A stretch of 64,000 bases of DNA from contig CAVVUF010000002.1 of NCBI GenBank assembly GCA_963751425.1, forward strand, positions 1,488,001 to 1,552,000, in the 5' to 3' direction. The notes beneath the pieces are model-generated. The model did not search any database and was not told the DNA's origin. It saw nothing but the letters and a program-made list of their open reading frames with translations. Origin of the DNA: CAVVUF01 sp963751425. Its GTDB lineage: Bacteria; Chloroflexota; Anaerolineae; Anaerolineales; UBA4823. Positions 16,603 to 25,268 of this stretch are shown here, piece by piece; position 1 is the stretch's first letter; the number at the start of each line of letters is the position of its first letter. The translations under genes and the position numbers were made by a program.

Positions 16603-17496
16603 ATGAAATATACGACCGAGACAAAAACGCCGTTCATCGACAATCTCGCTCTAAAGCTGGCCCGCTTATATTATCGAAAGGATCGCGCCAAGGCGCGGGA
16701 AGTCTGGCGGTTGGCAGAGCAGCAGGTGAATCCTGCCCTGCTGTGTGAGGATTTTCTTGAGGGTGACACAATCGTACCTGCGAGGAATTCGTTATGGGAG
16801 ATTGCCTTCATCAATGGCTCTGGTCATGTGGATCTGCCTCGGCATGGCGAAGCTGGGGATGTCGTAGTTCAAAATGGCACCCTCAAGCTCCAGGTGAGGA
16901 ACGATCCGAATTTTAGCAAGAAGGGGGCAAAGTGGCAAAAGTGGGCTGCCGCAGCCGAGAAATATAATAATGCTTATGTGGTCGGTATGGGCGGGTTCAT
17001 GCCCACTCCCAGCCAGTCCATCCTTATCCAATGCCGCATGAAAATCAGCGCAGGCTTCCATGGCTCGACGGGCATCTGGGTGCAGGAAGCGAAAACCTTC
17101 AACCCGAAAACGGGCATTATGGTCAAGCCATTCCGCTCGTTTGGGTTTTCCTATCTCGGGGAGGCCTCGGATCCCTATATCCGCGGGTTAGCCATTGAAA
17201 CGGTGCTCGGTTTGTCGATCCAGGATAAGCAGACCGTCAGCGGTGTCGATATCACGGGTTGGCATGTCTACGAAATGAAGTGGTCATGGATTAAGCCAGA
17301 TACGCAGCGCGTGGCGTTCCGGATCGATGATCAAGCTTTCGGGCAGTTCCAGATGCATCCGTTTGGCCCTGGTGAAATACAGCTGTGGGCTGATAACTAC
17401 CAGATCGGCCGGGGATTGAAGATCGGCTTTCTCAACGTGCCCGGGGTTGATGAAACCTCATACGACTGGTTACGGATTACAGCCATCGGAACGTAA
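16603..17496 (+). CDS. Concanavalin A-like lectin/glucanase-fold protein (tentative)
   Basis: 297 residues from the ATG at 16603, with AAGGA 5 nt upstream; the ATG at 16597 overlaps that SD. No signal peptide. The first 60 residues are helical and basic. The rest alternates strands in the style of a jelly-roll lectin or GH16-like domain: LCEDFLEGDT, WEIAFINGSGHVDLP, LIQCRMKISAGFHGSTGIWV, WHVYEMKWSWIKPDTQRVAFRIDDQAFGQF, and a C-terminal YDWLRITAIG strand. The paired catalytic Glu motif of GH16 (ExDxE) is not seen, so a binding or structural role is as likely as catalysis. It starts about 90 nt after the repeat array. Confidence 0.55.
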   Translation: MKYTTETKTPFIDNLALKLARLYYRKDRAKAREVWRLAEQQVNPALLCEDFLEGDTIVPARNSLWEIAFINGSGHVDLPRHGEAGDVVVQNGTLKLQVRNDPNFSKKGAKWQKWAAAAEKYNNAYVVGMGGFMPTPSQSILIQCRMKISAGFHGSTGIWVQEAKTFNPKTGIMVKPFRSFGFSYLGEASDPYIRGLAIETVLGLSIQDKQTVSGVDITGWHVYEMKWSWIKPDTQRVAFRIDDQAFGQFQMHPFGPGEIQLWADNYQIGRGLKIGFLNVPGVDETSYDWLRITAIGT

Positions 17497-17587
17497 ACAG
17501 TGTAACTTTTTTTATACTGGTGATGGCAAGCAGGCGCGCCAGGTGCAATGCACTTCATAATTGTGATACCTGCTCATCATATGTTTG

Positions 17588-17607
17588 AAAAGTGCTTCTC
17601 ACTTTTT
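17588..17607 (+). terminator. Short hairpin terminator
   Basis: AAAAGTG-CTTCT-CACTTTT plus one more T: a 7-bp stem whose 3' arm ends in a T5 run. It lies 92 nt after the lectin-like gene. Confidence 0.45.
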
Positions 17608-17711
17608 ATGGCGGGGCTCACCGGATTATGCTACACTATCCTAAATCAGGAAAATTAAAAGGGGGCGGTTACTGATGTGGGCTGTATGAGGTTAAATAAT
17701 AGGAGGCCAAT

Positions 17712-18995
17712 ATGTCAATTTCGGAGCAACCAGCCTCTGACGGGCAAGCTGAGCAAAGCGAACCTGATCCTGGTGAAATATCTGAACCCGATGGATCCAT
17801 TGAGTCGAGGACTGCCCCCCAAGTTTTGATTATCGAAAGCGAATCAACCAATCCGACCGAATCCCCACCTGTCATTCCTGTCCAGGAAAGCAAAGAGCAA
17901 AACCCTGCCATCTACAATGCAAAAATCCATTGCCCAAAGTGCAAATCGGAAAACCCTCCGACGGCTTTACGCTGCCAGAATTGTGATGCGAATCTCCTGC
18001 CTGCAGAAGGGTTGGGTCAAAGATTTACAACCTTTATCGGGTTCCTCATCGTCTCGGCCCTCTTAGGTTACTTGTTCTACCGGTTTTATGTCCAGTACCC
18101 CGGGACGGCGCCAGACATTGTTTTCTGCAATGTGGGGGCTCTGGCGGGAGGGGCTTTGATTGGTTTCATCACAGCTTTTGTCCAGTTATTTCGAAAGACC
18201 CCCATCCAAGTCAAATACGAGAATCGTGCCAAGCGGCATATGGACCTCAATGCCTGGCAGGCCTTGGACGATCTGAACCGCGCCATGGATCTGGCTAAGG
18301 ATAAGGAACAGGGCAACCTGATTAAACAACGAGCGAAGGTCTATGAAAAGCTTGGACTGGCCGATGATGCAGCGCGTGATTACCTGGCCTTGGCTACTTC
18401 GACCGGTGCTTATAAGGATGTGGGGGAGTGGGTTTCAGCCTTGACTGGGGCGGATGCAGAAACAATTTCGTCTGGAATGGTATCAGGGCAAATCTCTGTA
18501 CTGCTCCAGTCGGGTAAGGCAAAAGCGGTCGGATACTGCCGGCAGTGTGATAATGTCGTGGTGTTGAACACCGACCAGCACTGTCAAACTCACCCGAAGA
18601 AAAAAGTAAAAGAGGTGGAATTTGTCATCCCCAACGATGTGATGGCTGGGAAATTGGCTGTAATGCAGAGGCTGGAACCAAGATCTAAAAAGCTTTCAGA
18701 AAAAATTACAGAGATGCTCGAATCAGGGAAAGCCAATGCCATCGGTTATTGTCCGCGCTGTAAAGCGGCTGTGGCATTAAACTCCAGCCGCCGTTGCATG
18801 ATTCACCCCAAGGTGAAAGGGCGGCATGTGCAATACTTCGTGCCTGGCAGGGAAGCTGATGCGAAACAAGCCACCCTGCGCTGGCGGAGAGACCAGAAGA
18901 TTATCGGACGAAAGCGGAATTACCAGATCTTTTTGATCATTGCGATGATCATCATGGCATTTGGGCTTTATTTGGTTTATGTGAGAGGTTTCTAA
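17712..18995 (+). CDS. Zinc-ribbon membrane protein with TPR-like segment
   Basis: 427 residues; the SD AGGAGG lies 6 nt before the ATG. An acidic, Ser/Glu/Pro-rich N-terminus (1-70) leads to a zinc ribbon (CPKC and CQNC, about residues 75-93). Two membrane helices (about 107-127 and 138-160) and a helical segment resembling one or two TPR units (NAWQALDDLNRAMDLAKDKE, LIKQRAKVYEKLGLADDAARDY) follow. Two related Cys4-type modules (YCRQCDN-VVVLNTD-HCQTHPKKK and YCPRCKAAVALNSSRRCMIHPKVK) come next, with a C-terminal helix. The two modules look like an internal duplication. The double-zinc architecture suggests a membrane scaffold or sensor; the function is unknown. Confidence 0.65.
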   Translation: MSISEQPASDGQAEQSEPDPGEISEPDGSIESRTAPQVLIIESESTNPTESPPVIPVQESKEQNPAIYNAKIHCPKCKSENPPTALRCQNCDANLLPAEGLGQRFTTFIGFLIVSALLGYLFYRFYVQYPGTAPDIVFCNVGALAGGALIGFITAFVQLFRKTPIQVKYENRAKRHMDLNAWQALDDLNRAMDLAKDKEQGNLIKQRAKVYEKLGLADDAARDYLALATSTGAYKDVGEWVSALTGADAETISSGMVSGQISVLLQSGKAKAVGYCRQCDNVVVLNTDQHCQTHPKKKVKEVEFVIPNDVMAGKLAVMQRLEPRSKKLSEKITEMLESGKANAIGYCPRCKAAVALNSSRRCMIHPKVKGRHVQYFVPGREADAKQATLRWRRDQKIIGRKRNYQIFLIIAMIIMAFGLYLVYVRGF

Positions 18996-19104
18996 CTTTC
19001 GTAGTAACCTTGAAAATCGATCGGGAAGGCTCAGCGGACAAAATATACAGTCTGTATCCTTGTCCTTCGGTAAGAAAGTGCAATGGACCTGGTGAAATTA
19101 GGTT

Positions 19105-20166
19105 TTAAATCAACCTCGCTTCCTCATACAGCGCCAGGATATTCTCAACCGGGGTGATGGGCTGCAAGTTGTGGCAGGGGGCTAAAATTAAGCCAGTGCG
19201 GTCGCGGCCCAAATTCTCCTTCAGCCAGCGTACCTCACTGCGCACCTCCTCTGGAGTTCCAAAAGGGAGGGTGTGCTGGTTGTCGACCGCGGAGTGGAAG
19301 CAGACCCGGCTGCCAAACTGGGATTTAAGCGCCTCCAGGTCCCAATTCCCGCAGCGCCACTGGATGGGGTTGAGCACGTCGATGCCCATCTCCACCAGGC
19401 GGGGGATGAGCGAGCGGCAGTCGCCGTCATCGTGGTGAAAGACGAGTAAATGGTAAGATTTCGCCAGGTCGATCGCCCGTTGGATGGGCTGGCGGTAGAA
19501 GCGGTCGAAGGTCTTGGGACTGATGAGCAGGCCGAACTGGCCTCCAAAGTCGTCGGTGACCTGGGTGAGATCGAGCTTCCCCTGCAGGGCAGCGAAGCAG
19601 CGCGTGTGATATTCGGTGAAGAAGTCGGATACGCGCAGGACGAGGTACTCGGTCATCTCAGGGTTGAGCAGCGGGTCGACCAGCGACTGCTCGAGACCGC
19701 GCAGACGGTTATGCCAGTAGAAGATTGCCGTGTAACCGCACTCGATGGCACGCTCAGGATACTGTGCAGCCAGATCTGGCAGGACCGAGTAGTCGTACCA
19801 ACTTGGAGAAGGCCAGGGGAAAGCCTCGAGTTCTTGTAAGGTTGTGGCTTTGTTGAGAGGGAAGACCACCTGCTCGTCATAAGATCCGCTGCCGTAGTCC
19901 TGAATGCGGTAGCCCATTCCCCACTCATCGTAGCGGATACCATTTTTCACCGGCAGCACAGGCCCGATATAGGGTGGGGTAATGCCCATGATGCCGTCAA
20001 TGCCGATCTGATCATACAATGCCAGGCGGTCAGCGGGACTGCGACCGGGAATGGCGAAGTGGCGGTAGAGCTTCTCCCAGACTTCTGGGGTGGCCCAGAT
20101 ATCGGTGGGGAAGCGGTCGACCTCTTCATGACGGATGGCGGCTAGAATGCGCTGGCGGGGATTCAT
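19105..20166 (-). CDS. Uroporphyrinogen decarboxylase-like methyltransferase family protein
   Basis: 353 residues. The N-terminus MNPRQRILAAIRHEEVDRFP is the hallmark start of UroD-like MtaA/CmuA-type proteins. Later features are FYWHNRLRGLEQSLVDPLLNPE, TQVTDDFGGQFGLLISPKTFDRFYRQPIQ, HHDDGDCRSLIPRLVEMGIDVLNPIQW and a C-terminal LAPCHNLQPITPVENILALYE. A Zn-ligand set (His with GDC, and Cys in PCHN) fits corrinoid or coenzyme-M methyltransferase relatives rather than haem synthesis, because the porphyrin-binding Asp/Arg pattern is not evident. It overlaps the upstream Crp-type regulator by 4 nt (ATGA), so they form one operon. Confidence 0.8.
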   Translation of the reverse strand: MNPRQRILAAIRHEEVDRFPTDIWATPEVWEKLYRHFAIPGRSPADRLALYDQIGIDGIMGITPPYIGPVLPVKNGIRYDEWGMGYRIQDYGSGSYDEQVVFPLNKATTLQELEAFPWPSPSWYDYSVLPDLAAQYPERAIECGYTAIFYWHNRLRGLEQSLVDPLLNPEMTEYLVLRVSDFFTEYHTRCFAALQGKLDLTQVTDDFGGQFGLLISPKTFDRFYRQPIQRAIDLAKSYHLLVFHHDDGDCRSLIPRLVEMGIDVLNPIQWRCGNWDLEALKSQFGSRVCFHSAVDNQHTLPFGTPEEVRSEVRWLKENLGRDRTGLILAPCHNLQPITPVENILALYEEARLI

Positions 20167-20870
20167 AAAGGGTTCTCCTCAACAAGGCGAGCCAGGCTGT
20201 GCGGGTCGCGGATGATAACCTGTTCGCGGCTGGCGATGACGAGGCCCTGCTCTTCCCAGCGGGAGAGTATGCGGCTGACGGTGAAGAGGGTGGTGCCAGA
20301 CATCTCTGCCAGGTCCTGGCGAGTGAGGGTCAGGTCGATCAATATGCCTTCTTCCACGCGCTTGCCCGCTTGGGCGGCCAGGCGGACCAGGGTATGGGCC
20401 AGCCGCTTTTCGACCGGCTCGGTAGTCGCCTGGCGGAAACGCTCCTGGATCTCTTGGATCTGCTCTGCCATGATACGCATGGCATTCACTGCCATGGTCG
20501 GGACGCGAATGATGGTGTCCATCAGCTCACCGCGTGTCCAGTAGAGCGCCTGGCTGTCTACAGCGGCTTGGGCGGTGACCAGGTAGCTGCTGGCGGTGGT
20601 GAGGGCGACCAGGGCGAACAGGCTGACGGGGGTGATCACCCGGATCAGGGCTTGCTGCCCGTCAGGACCCACCTGGCTGAGCTTGACACGCCCTTTCAAC
20701 AGCACGTACATACAATCGGCCTCGTCGCCCTGCAGGAAGAAGAATTCCCCAGCCAAATGCTGCCTGCGGTGAGCAGCCTGAACCAGTGCCTGGAGGTCGC
20801 TCTGCGGTACACCCTGGAATAGGGGGATTTTTGCGATCTCTGCCAGCGGGATGGGGGCGTCCTTTTGCAT
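20163..20870 (-). CDS. Crp/Fnr family transcriptional regulator
   Basis: 235 residues. The N-terminal cyclic-nucleotide-like beta-barrel has GEFFFLQGDEADCMYVLLKG and RVKLSQVGPDGQQALIRVI. A long dimer helix follows, and a C-terminal HTH with LTRQDLAEMSGTTLFTVSRILSRWEEQG. No Fnr-type N-terminal Cys cluster is visible, so it is unlikely to sense O2 through Fe-S. The barrel lacks the full cAMP-binding Arg/Ser set as far as I can see. It is divergent from a hemerythrin gene, and with the downstream UroD-like gene forms a small operon; control of both sides is plausible. A -10 hexamer 7 nt upstream suggests a leaderless mRNA. Confidence 0.88.
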   Translation of the reverse strand: MQKDAPIPLAEIAKIPLFQGVPQSDLQALVQAAHRRQHLAGEFFFLQGDEADCMYVLLKGRVKLSQVGPDGQQALIRVITPVSLFALVALTTASSYLVTAQAAVDSQALYWTRGELMDTIIRVPTMAVNAMRIMAEQIQEIQERFRQATTEPVEKRLAHTLVRLAAQAGKRVEEGILIDLTLTRQDLAEMSGTTLFTVSRILSRWEEQGLVIASREQVIIRDPHSLARLVEENPL

Positions 20871-20877
20871 GTTGATA

Positions 20878-20883
20878 ATTTTA
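20878..20883 (-). promoter_or_regulatory. -10 element of the crp-type gene (leaderless)
   Basis: TAAAAT on the minus strand, 7 nt before the ATG at 20870. The transcription start should fall on or next to the start codon. The -35 is weak, as expected for an activated promoter. Confidence 0.45.
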
Positions 20884-20933
20884 TCCTGGATTCTTTAAAC
20901 AAGAAATACAAGATTCACAGGATCGTAAACCGG

Positions 20934-20957
20934 CCTCTTTGCGCTGGCGCAAAGAGG
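20934..20957. promoter_or_regulatory. 24-bp near-perfect palindrome between divergent crp-type and hemerythrin genes
   Basis: CCTCTTTGCGC-TG-GCGCAAAGAGG: 11-bp arms around a 2-bp centre. There is no T run, so it is more likely an operator for a dimeric regulator than a terminator. The Crp-type protein encoded 64 bp away is the obvious candidate to bind it. Confidence 0.6.
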
Positions 20958-21040
20958 GATTTGGTGGGAGGGGGTATCATAAACAAGATGAATGTTATAC
21001 AGTTTGTTTTATTAGAAAAATCGAGAAAGGAAAGAATGAC

Positions 21041-21703
21041 ATGAAAGCGACGAATGTATTATCAGAAGAGCACCGGGTGATCGAGCGGGTGCTGAACACA
21101 TTAGAGGCTGGGGCTGGCAAGTTAGATAGCGGGCAGGCAGTACGACCGGAATTTTTCCTATTCGCTACCGATTTCATCAAAGGCTTTGCAGATGGCTGCC
21201 ACCACCAGAAAGAAGAAGGGGTTTTATTCAAGCGCATGGAGTCGAATGGAATCCCGGTGCAGGGGGGACCGCTGGGCGTGATGCTCGCTGAACACGAGCA
21301 GGGACGGCAGTATACGCGGGCGCTGCGCGCTGCCGCCTTGGAATTGCAGGCAGGAGATTTGGAGGCTAGCAAAAAGATCGTTCAAAATGCCCGCGGGTAT
21401 GTAACTCTGCTCCGCCAGCACATCTATAAAGAGGATAATATCCTCTTTCCGATGGCTGACCGGGTGATCCCTGCTGCACAGTACGATGAGGTGTGGGAGG
21501 GCTTTGAGCGTGTAGAGCACGAAGAGACCGGCGAAGGCGTGCACGAGAAATACCTGGCGCTGGCGGAGGCGCTTGAAAGAGAGATCAATACTTTAAGGGT
21601 TGAAGAAATGATTCTGCAGGGAAAAGCCTGCGGAATTTTGTTGATAAGTCGATTAAGGCTTCTTCGTGAAAATCAGTGGGTAAACATCTGCCAGGCAGCC
21701 TAA
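21041..21703 (+). CDS. Hemerythrin-like HHE-domain protein
   Basis: Start at 21041 with AAAGGAAAG upstream. A four-helix bundle with di-iron ligand His residues: SEEHRVIERVL, DGCHHQKEEGVLF, MLAEHEQGRQYTR and RQHIYKEDNILFPMAD are HHE-family motifs, and VEHEETGEGVHEKYLALAEAL ends the bundle. Such proteins bind O2 or NO, or sense iron and redox state. The last ~30 residues (after INTLRVEE) are read through a clear terminator hairpin and overlap the convergent gene by 51 nt. The native stop is probably before 21612, and a one-base break near the 3' end is likely. Divergent from the Crp-type regulator. Confidence 0.8.
   Translation: MKATNVLSEEHRVIERVLNTLEAGAGKLDSGQAVRPEFFLFATDFIKGFADGCHHQKEEGVLFKRMESNGIPVQGGPLGVMLAEHEQGRQYTRALRAAALELQAGDLEASKKIVQNARGYVTLLRQHIYKEDNILFPMADRVIPAAQYDEVWEGFERVEHEETGEGVHEKYLALAEALEREINTLRVEEMILQGKACGILLISRLRLLRENQWVNICQAA
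21612..21639. terminator. Hairpin terminator between convergent genes
   Basis: TTCTGCAGG and CCTGCGGAA form a 9-bp stem (one G-T) with loop GAAAAG, followed by TTTT. It serves the hemerythrin gene and possibly the convergent membrane gene, which ends at 21653. Confidence 0.65.
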
Positions 21704-23543
21704 ATCATCACGCTTGGAGCTGCCTGGAAAGATGGTTATCTCTTGATAATCTCCTGAATCCAGGGTGTCTTTCAGCCAGCCCTTATCATATTTTTGAGCG
21801 ACCAGGATATAATCTGCCTCCTTGGCCCACTGAAGGCCGAGGGATTTGTCCCACCACCCGTAACGAAGCAGTTGATCAGTCTCCCCGCCCAAGCGGAAGG
21901 AGTAATCCCCATTGAGTTGGGCAGGATATATTGAAGCCTGGGGTAGGTGGAGCAGGGTAACCGGAGAAATCCCTCGCCAGAAGATTTGCGCCTGAGGCGG
22001 GATCGCCGCTTGCAGAGCTTTGCCTGCCAGCTCATCCTCGGCGAGGACATCCCCAGCACAGTCGTAGCGGTGATAACCATTTCCTAACCAGGCGGTGGGT
22101 GAAAGGATGCAGCCTGTCAGAAGGATGAAAACCAGAACTCGTGCACCAGCGGAGGGTTGTGCGGGGGACTGTTTGAACAGCCGCGGCAGCAAGGATGCGA
22201 TCAATAAACATATCCCGCAGCCCAGCATGCCAAAAAGAACCGGAATGACTACAGAAAAGATGGGGACAAGGGCCTCTAATTCCAGGTGAAATTTATTGCC
22301 AATCACCTGCTGTAATTCTGCTTTCCCAGGTAGAAAATGCAGGGAACGGATGCGTGGCACAGGCATTTCCATTACCTTTTCGATAAAGGCTGCGGGGATC
22401 AGGCTAAAACCGATACCAGCAAAGACGGCGATTATGACCAATCCAGCAGCGATCTGCCGCCAGCGATCAAGCCTGTTTTGCCAGGATGAGATCGTCACTA
22501 CAACCAGTAGCAAACCGATCGATGCGAAAAACGATGTATAAATTGGGAAGCAATAAACGCAATAATTTTTAACCAGTGAAGCCCAGGCATGCAAGCCAAA
22601 AAGGGATAAAAACAGAGCTGAGAGAAATACAGCAATCCGGTAGATGGCGGGGCTTTTCCAAGTTGATTTGCGCGGCCACAATGCCCAGGCTGTCAACGCG
22701 CCAATCATCGGTACAAAATTAAAACGAACCCCGTCTATCAAGCTGCTGATGCGCACTGCCAGGGTCACGGTTGGATCCCAAAATGGAAGAGCGTCTAAGG
22801 GTGGGCACCATGCCTTCAGGAAAGGTACGAGGCTTTCGGGCAGCCAGTAAGCCCATAAGCGCAGGATATTTGGCCAGTAGAAGGCGTGGCTGACAACTAC
22901 CGTAAGCGCGCATGCCAGGGTTGCCCAGACTGCGGATTTCCAACCGTTCTGCCAGAGGATGTACAAGCTTAAGAGCGGGAGCAGAGGCAGGAGATTTATG
23001 CGGATCATTACAATCAATCCAGCCAAGACCGATCCCCACACAAGCTGCCAGAGCTTACGCTTATCGCCCAGTGTAAGAAATAAAACCCACACAAGCAGGC
23101 AGGCGATTGATCCTTCGGAGATCGCCATGCTGTATATTTTTGCCGCAGCAGGGATGGTGGCAATGACCCATACGGCTCCAGCTGCCAGCCAGGGATTGGT
23201 CAAGCGGCGGCTGATTAACCATAATCCCAGGATCATGAATAAACTCAATAGAACTGCAAAATACCGTCCTGCTCTCAAACCCGGTCCGAAGAGAAACTGC
23301 ACGAACTCCAGGGATTAAAAAAGCAAACGGCATCTGGTTGGTAAGCGGTCCATAATCCTGGAATGGCTGATAGCGCCCGCTGACAAACAGCAGTCCTTTA
23401 TATAAGTACAGTCCTTCATCCAGGACGGGAACCTGAAAGTGGGCATTGATCACTAGATGAATGGAAAACAGGAGAATGCCAACAGCCGATAATAGATCTG
23501 CAGTTCGATTACCAATCAGTGTATCCCAAACTTTTGCCTTCAT
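21653..23543 (-). CDS. Polytopic membrane glycosyltransferase-like protein, PMT/ArnT type (one frame break)
   Basis: The ATG at 23543 follows GGAGG by 6 nt. The first loop contains VPVLDEGLYLYKGLLFVSGR and QPFQDYGPLTNQMPFAFLIPG, with the Asp-Glu pair after helix 1 that marks PMT_2/ArnT-type GT-C transferases. At about 23300-23312 the frame breaks, and the next frame continues VQFLFGPGLRAGRYFAVLL, exactly the expected helix 2 entry. About 11 further helices and a soluble C-terminus follow (LPQASIYPAQLNGDYS, GDYQEITIFPGSS). Restored length is about 630 residues. Likely transfers a sugar from a polyprenyl carrier at the outer face of the membrane; the acceptor is unknown. Confidence 0.7.
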
Positions 23544-23629
23544 ATCCACCCTCCAAATAAATTCCTTATGATAAAGCAGTATCTTTATTTACCTTCCCAG
23601 ATTACCATATTGCGACGGATGCGGAGTCC

Positions 23630-25075
23630 TTACTGACTTTTTTGGCACGAGGATGCTGAAATTTCATTTGATTTCCTAAAATAGAAGAAGGTGAACCCTC
23701 CGAAAATAATAAAGAAGGGAATGAGGCTGCTCCAGGATTTCAATCCTAACAATCGATTTCCCAAATTCCAGGCGAAATTGCCTTCTTCGAGCTGCTTCAA
23801 ACAATAGTCATAGATGTGGGAATAATCAAAAAAACCTAGTGAGCGAATATTCAACACCATGGTGGGGTTAACCTGAACGTCACTCGCTGCAGCAATCAAC
23901 ATCTGCCCGATTGAGACCAGACTCAGAACCACCAGCATCCATGTGAGTCGCTTGGGAACAAAAATTAAAAGTATGCAGAAGAAAGGCAGGACCGGGATGA
24001 TGTGACGTGGACCTAAAGATGAACCACCCCACCACATATAATATCCTGACATGATAACAAGATAAGAACCGATAATCCCCATTACTAAGAGTGCTTCAAA
24101 ACGATATCGGCGATCTATCAATATAAAATAAGCTCCTATAATAGATAAAAGCAGTACAGGTGACTGCCAAAATAATCCCATTGTAGGGTGAAATGTCATA
24201 TAAAAAAGCACCCTCAGGTTAGGCCAATGGATACCCATCAATCCTTGTCCCATAGACAAATCAAAATACGGATCACTGAGATATGAATATCCGGTCGAAA
24301 AAATATTCCCAAAACATAACTTGTTGTATACAAGCTGTAGCACTACCGGAATAGCTCCGCCTAATATGGTTAAGCCTATGAAACGATAATGACGGAAGAT
24401 GGGATTTCTTAATAAAATTGAGAAGTAATAGAAAAGCAAAGCTAAGATAATAAATGTGGTAGGATACTCACTAATCAACGCCAGACCTAAAAGTAACCCG
24501 ATGAGGAAGAAATACCAGTCTTTCCTGAACACAGGGTTCTCTTTTAAGAAGAACATCATAAAGAAGGCGCTAAAGAGTAGGGATGAAGTAAATTGGTGAC
24601 TGAAAAAGATGACGCTGTAAGGTAAATACATTGTCCCCAAAGTGATTGCCAGGGTAACTAGATAGGCCATGAAACAACTCCCTGACAGATGAAAACACAA
24701 GATAAATATGAGAGTTCCGGTAATGGCAGAAGGAAGTCCAATGACTAGAAAAGTCAGAATATTCTTCACCGCAGACTGACTTAAGTTGATTGATTTCTCC
24801 ACCCAATACAAGGGAAGATAGTAAATTGCCCCCACCAAGGCAGGACCGATGGCCTTATCCGAATAGTAATGACCATTGAAATAAGCCGTGTCACCGGTAT
24901 AGGTATCCTTTTCGTTATAATAGTTATCAATAGAAAGACGACCCTCTCGAACGATAGCAAATATTAGACCCATCCTTGAATTCCCATTCCAACCGCCATC
25001 CTGATAAAAATAAGCATAAACAAAAGCCAGGAGGCAAAAAATGACCCAGGCATCTTTTCGAACCGGTCGCGGCAT
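23630..25075 (-). CDS. Polytopic membrane protein, GT-C-like (paralogue of the 10.5 kb gene)
   Basis: 481 residues, about 12 membrane segments. It begins PRPVRKDAWVIFCLLAFVYAY and aligns end to end with the 10519-11952 protein without large gaps; many blocks are identical (IFAIVREGRLSID, YFNGHYYSDKAIGPALVGA, QGLMGIHWPNLRVLFYMTF, YYMWWGG). The short extracytoplasmic loop with FNGHYYSDKAIGP resembles the substrate loop of GT-C enzymes, but no defining DxD or DE pair is obvious. AT-rich like its paralogue. It sits upstream of, and on the same strand as, the PMT-like gene at 21.6-23.5 kb. Confidence 0.68.
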   Translation of the reverse strand: MPRPVRKDAWVIFCLLAFVYAYFYQDGGWNGNSRMGLIFAIVREGRLSIDNYYNEKDTYTGDTAYFNGHYYSDKAIGPALVGAIYYLPLYWVEKSINLSQSAVKNILTFLVIGLPSAITGTLIFILCFHLSGSCFMAYLVTLAITLGTMYLPYSVIFFSHQFTSSLLFSAFFMMFFLKENPVFRKDWYFFLIGLLLGLALISEYPTTFIILALLFYYFSILLRNPIFRHYRFIGLTILGGAIPVVLQLVYNKLCFGNIFSTGYSYLSDPYFDLSMGQGLMGIHWPNLRVLFYMTFHPTMGLFWQSPVLLLSIIGAYFILIDRRYRFEALLVMGIIGSYLVIMSGYYMWWGGSSLGPRHIIPVLPFFCILLIFVPKRLTWMLVVLSLVSIGQMLIAAASDVQVNPTMVLNIRSLGFFDYSHIYDYCLKQLEEGNFAWNLGNRLLGLKSWSSLIPFFIIFGGFTFFYFRKSNEISASSCQKSQ

Positions 25076-25268
25076 AGTTCCTTCACATCCTCATCATTCT
25101 ACAATTTGATATAGAATGGGTATTTACTTTTATAATTGGCAAAATAAATATAGAGATTCTTTCTACATAAATCGATGCGAATAGTCGTTTAATTCTAAAA
25201 ATTATACCTGTATTTACTTTATAATTTCTGCAGATATAGGGTAGGATTTGGGATTTGTGGAGAATTTG

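Noticed and set aside
16368..16643. Minus-strand frames with repeated Cys-Thr-His-Arg-Gln units over the tandem array
   Set aside because: A side effect of the 18-bp period; no SD, and the plus-strand gene is real.
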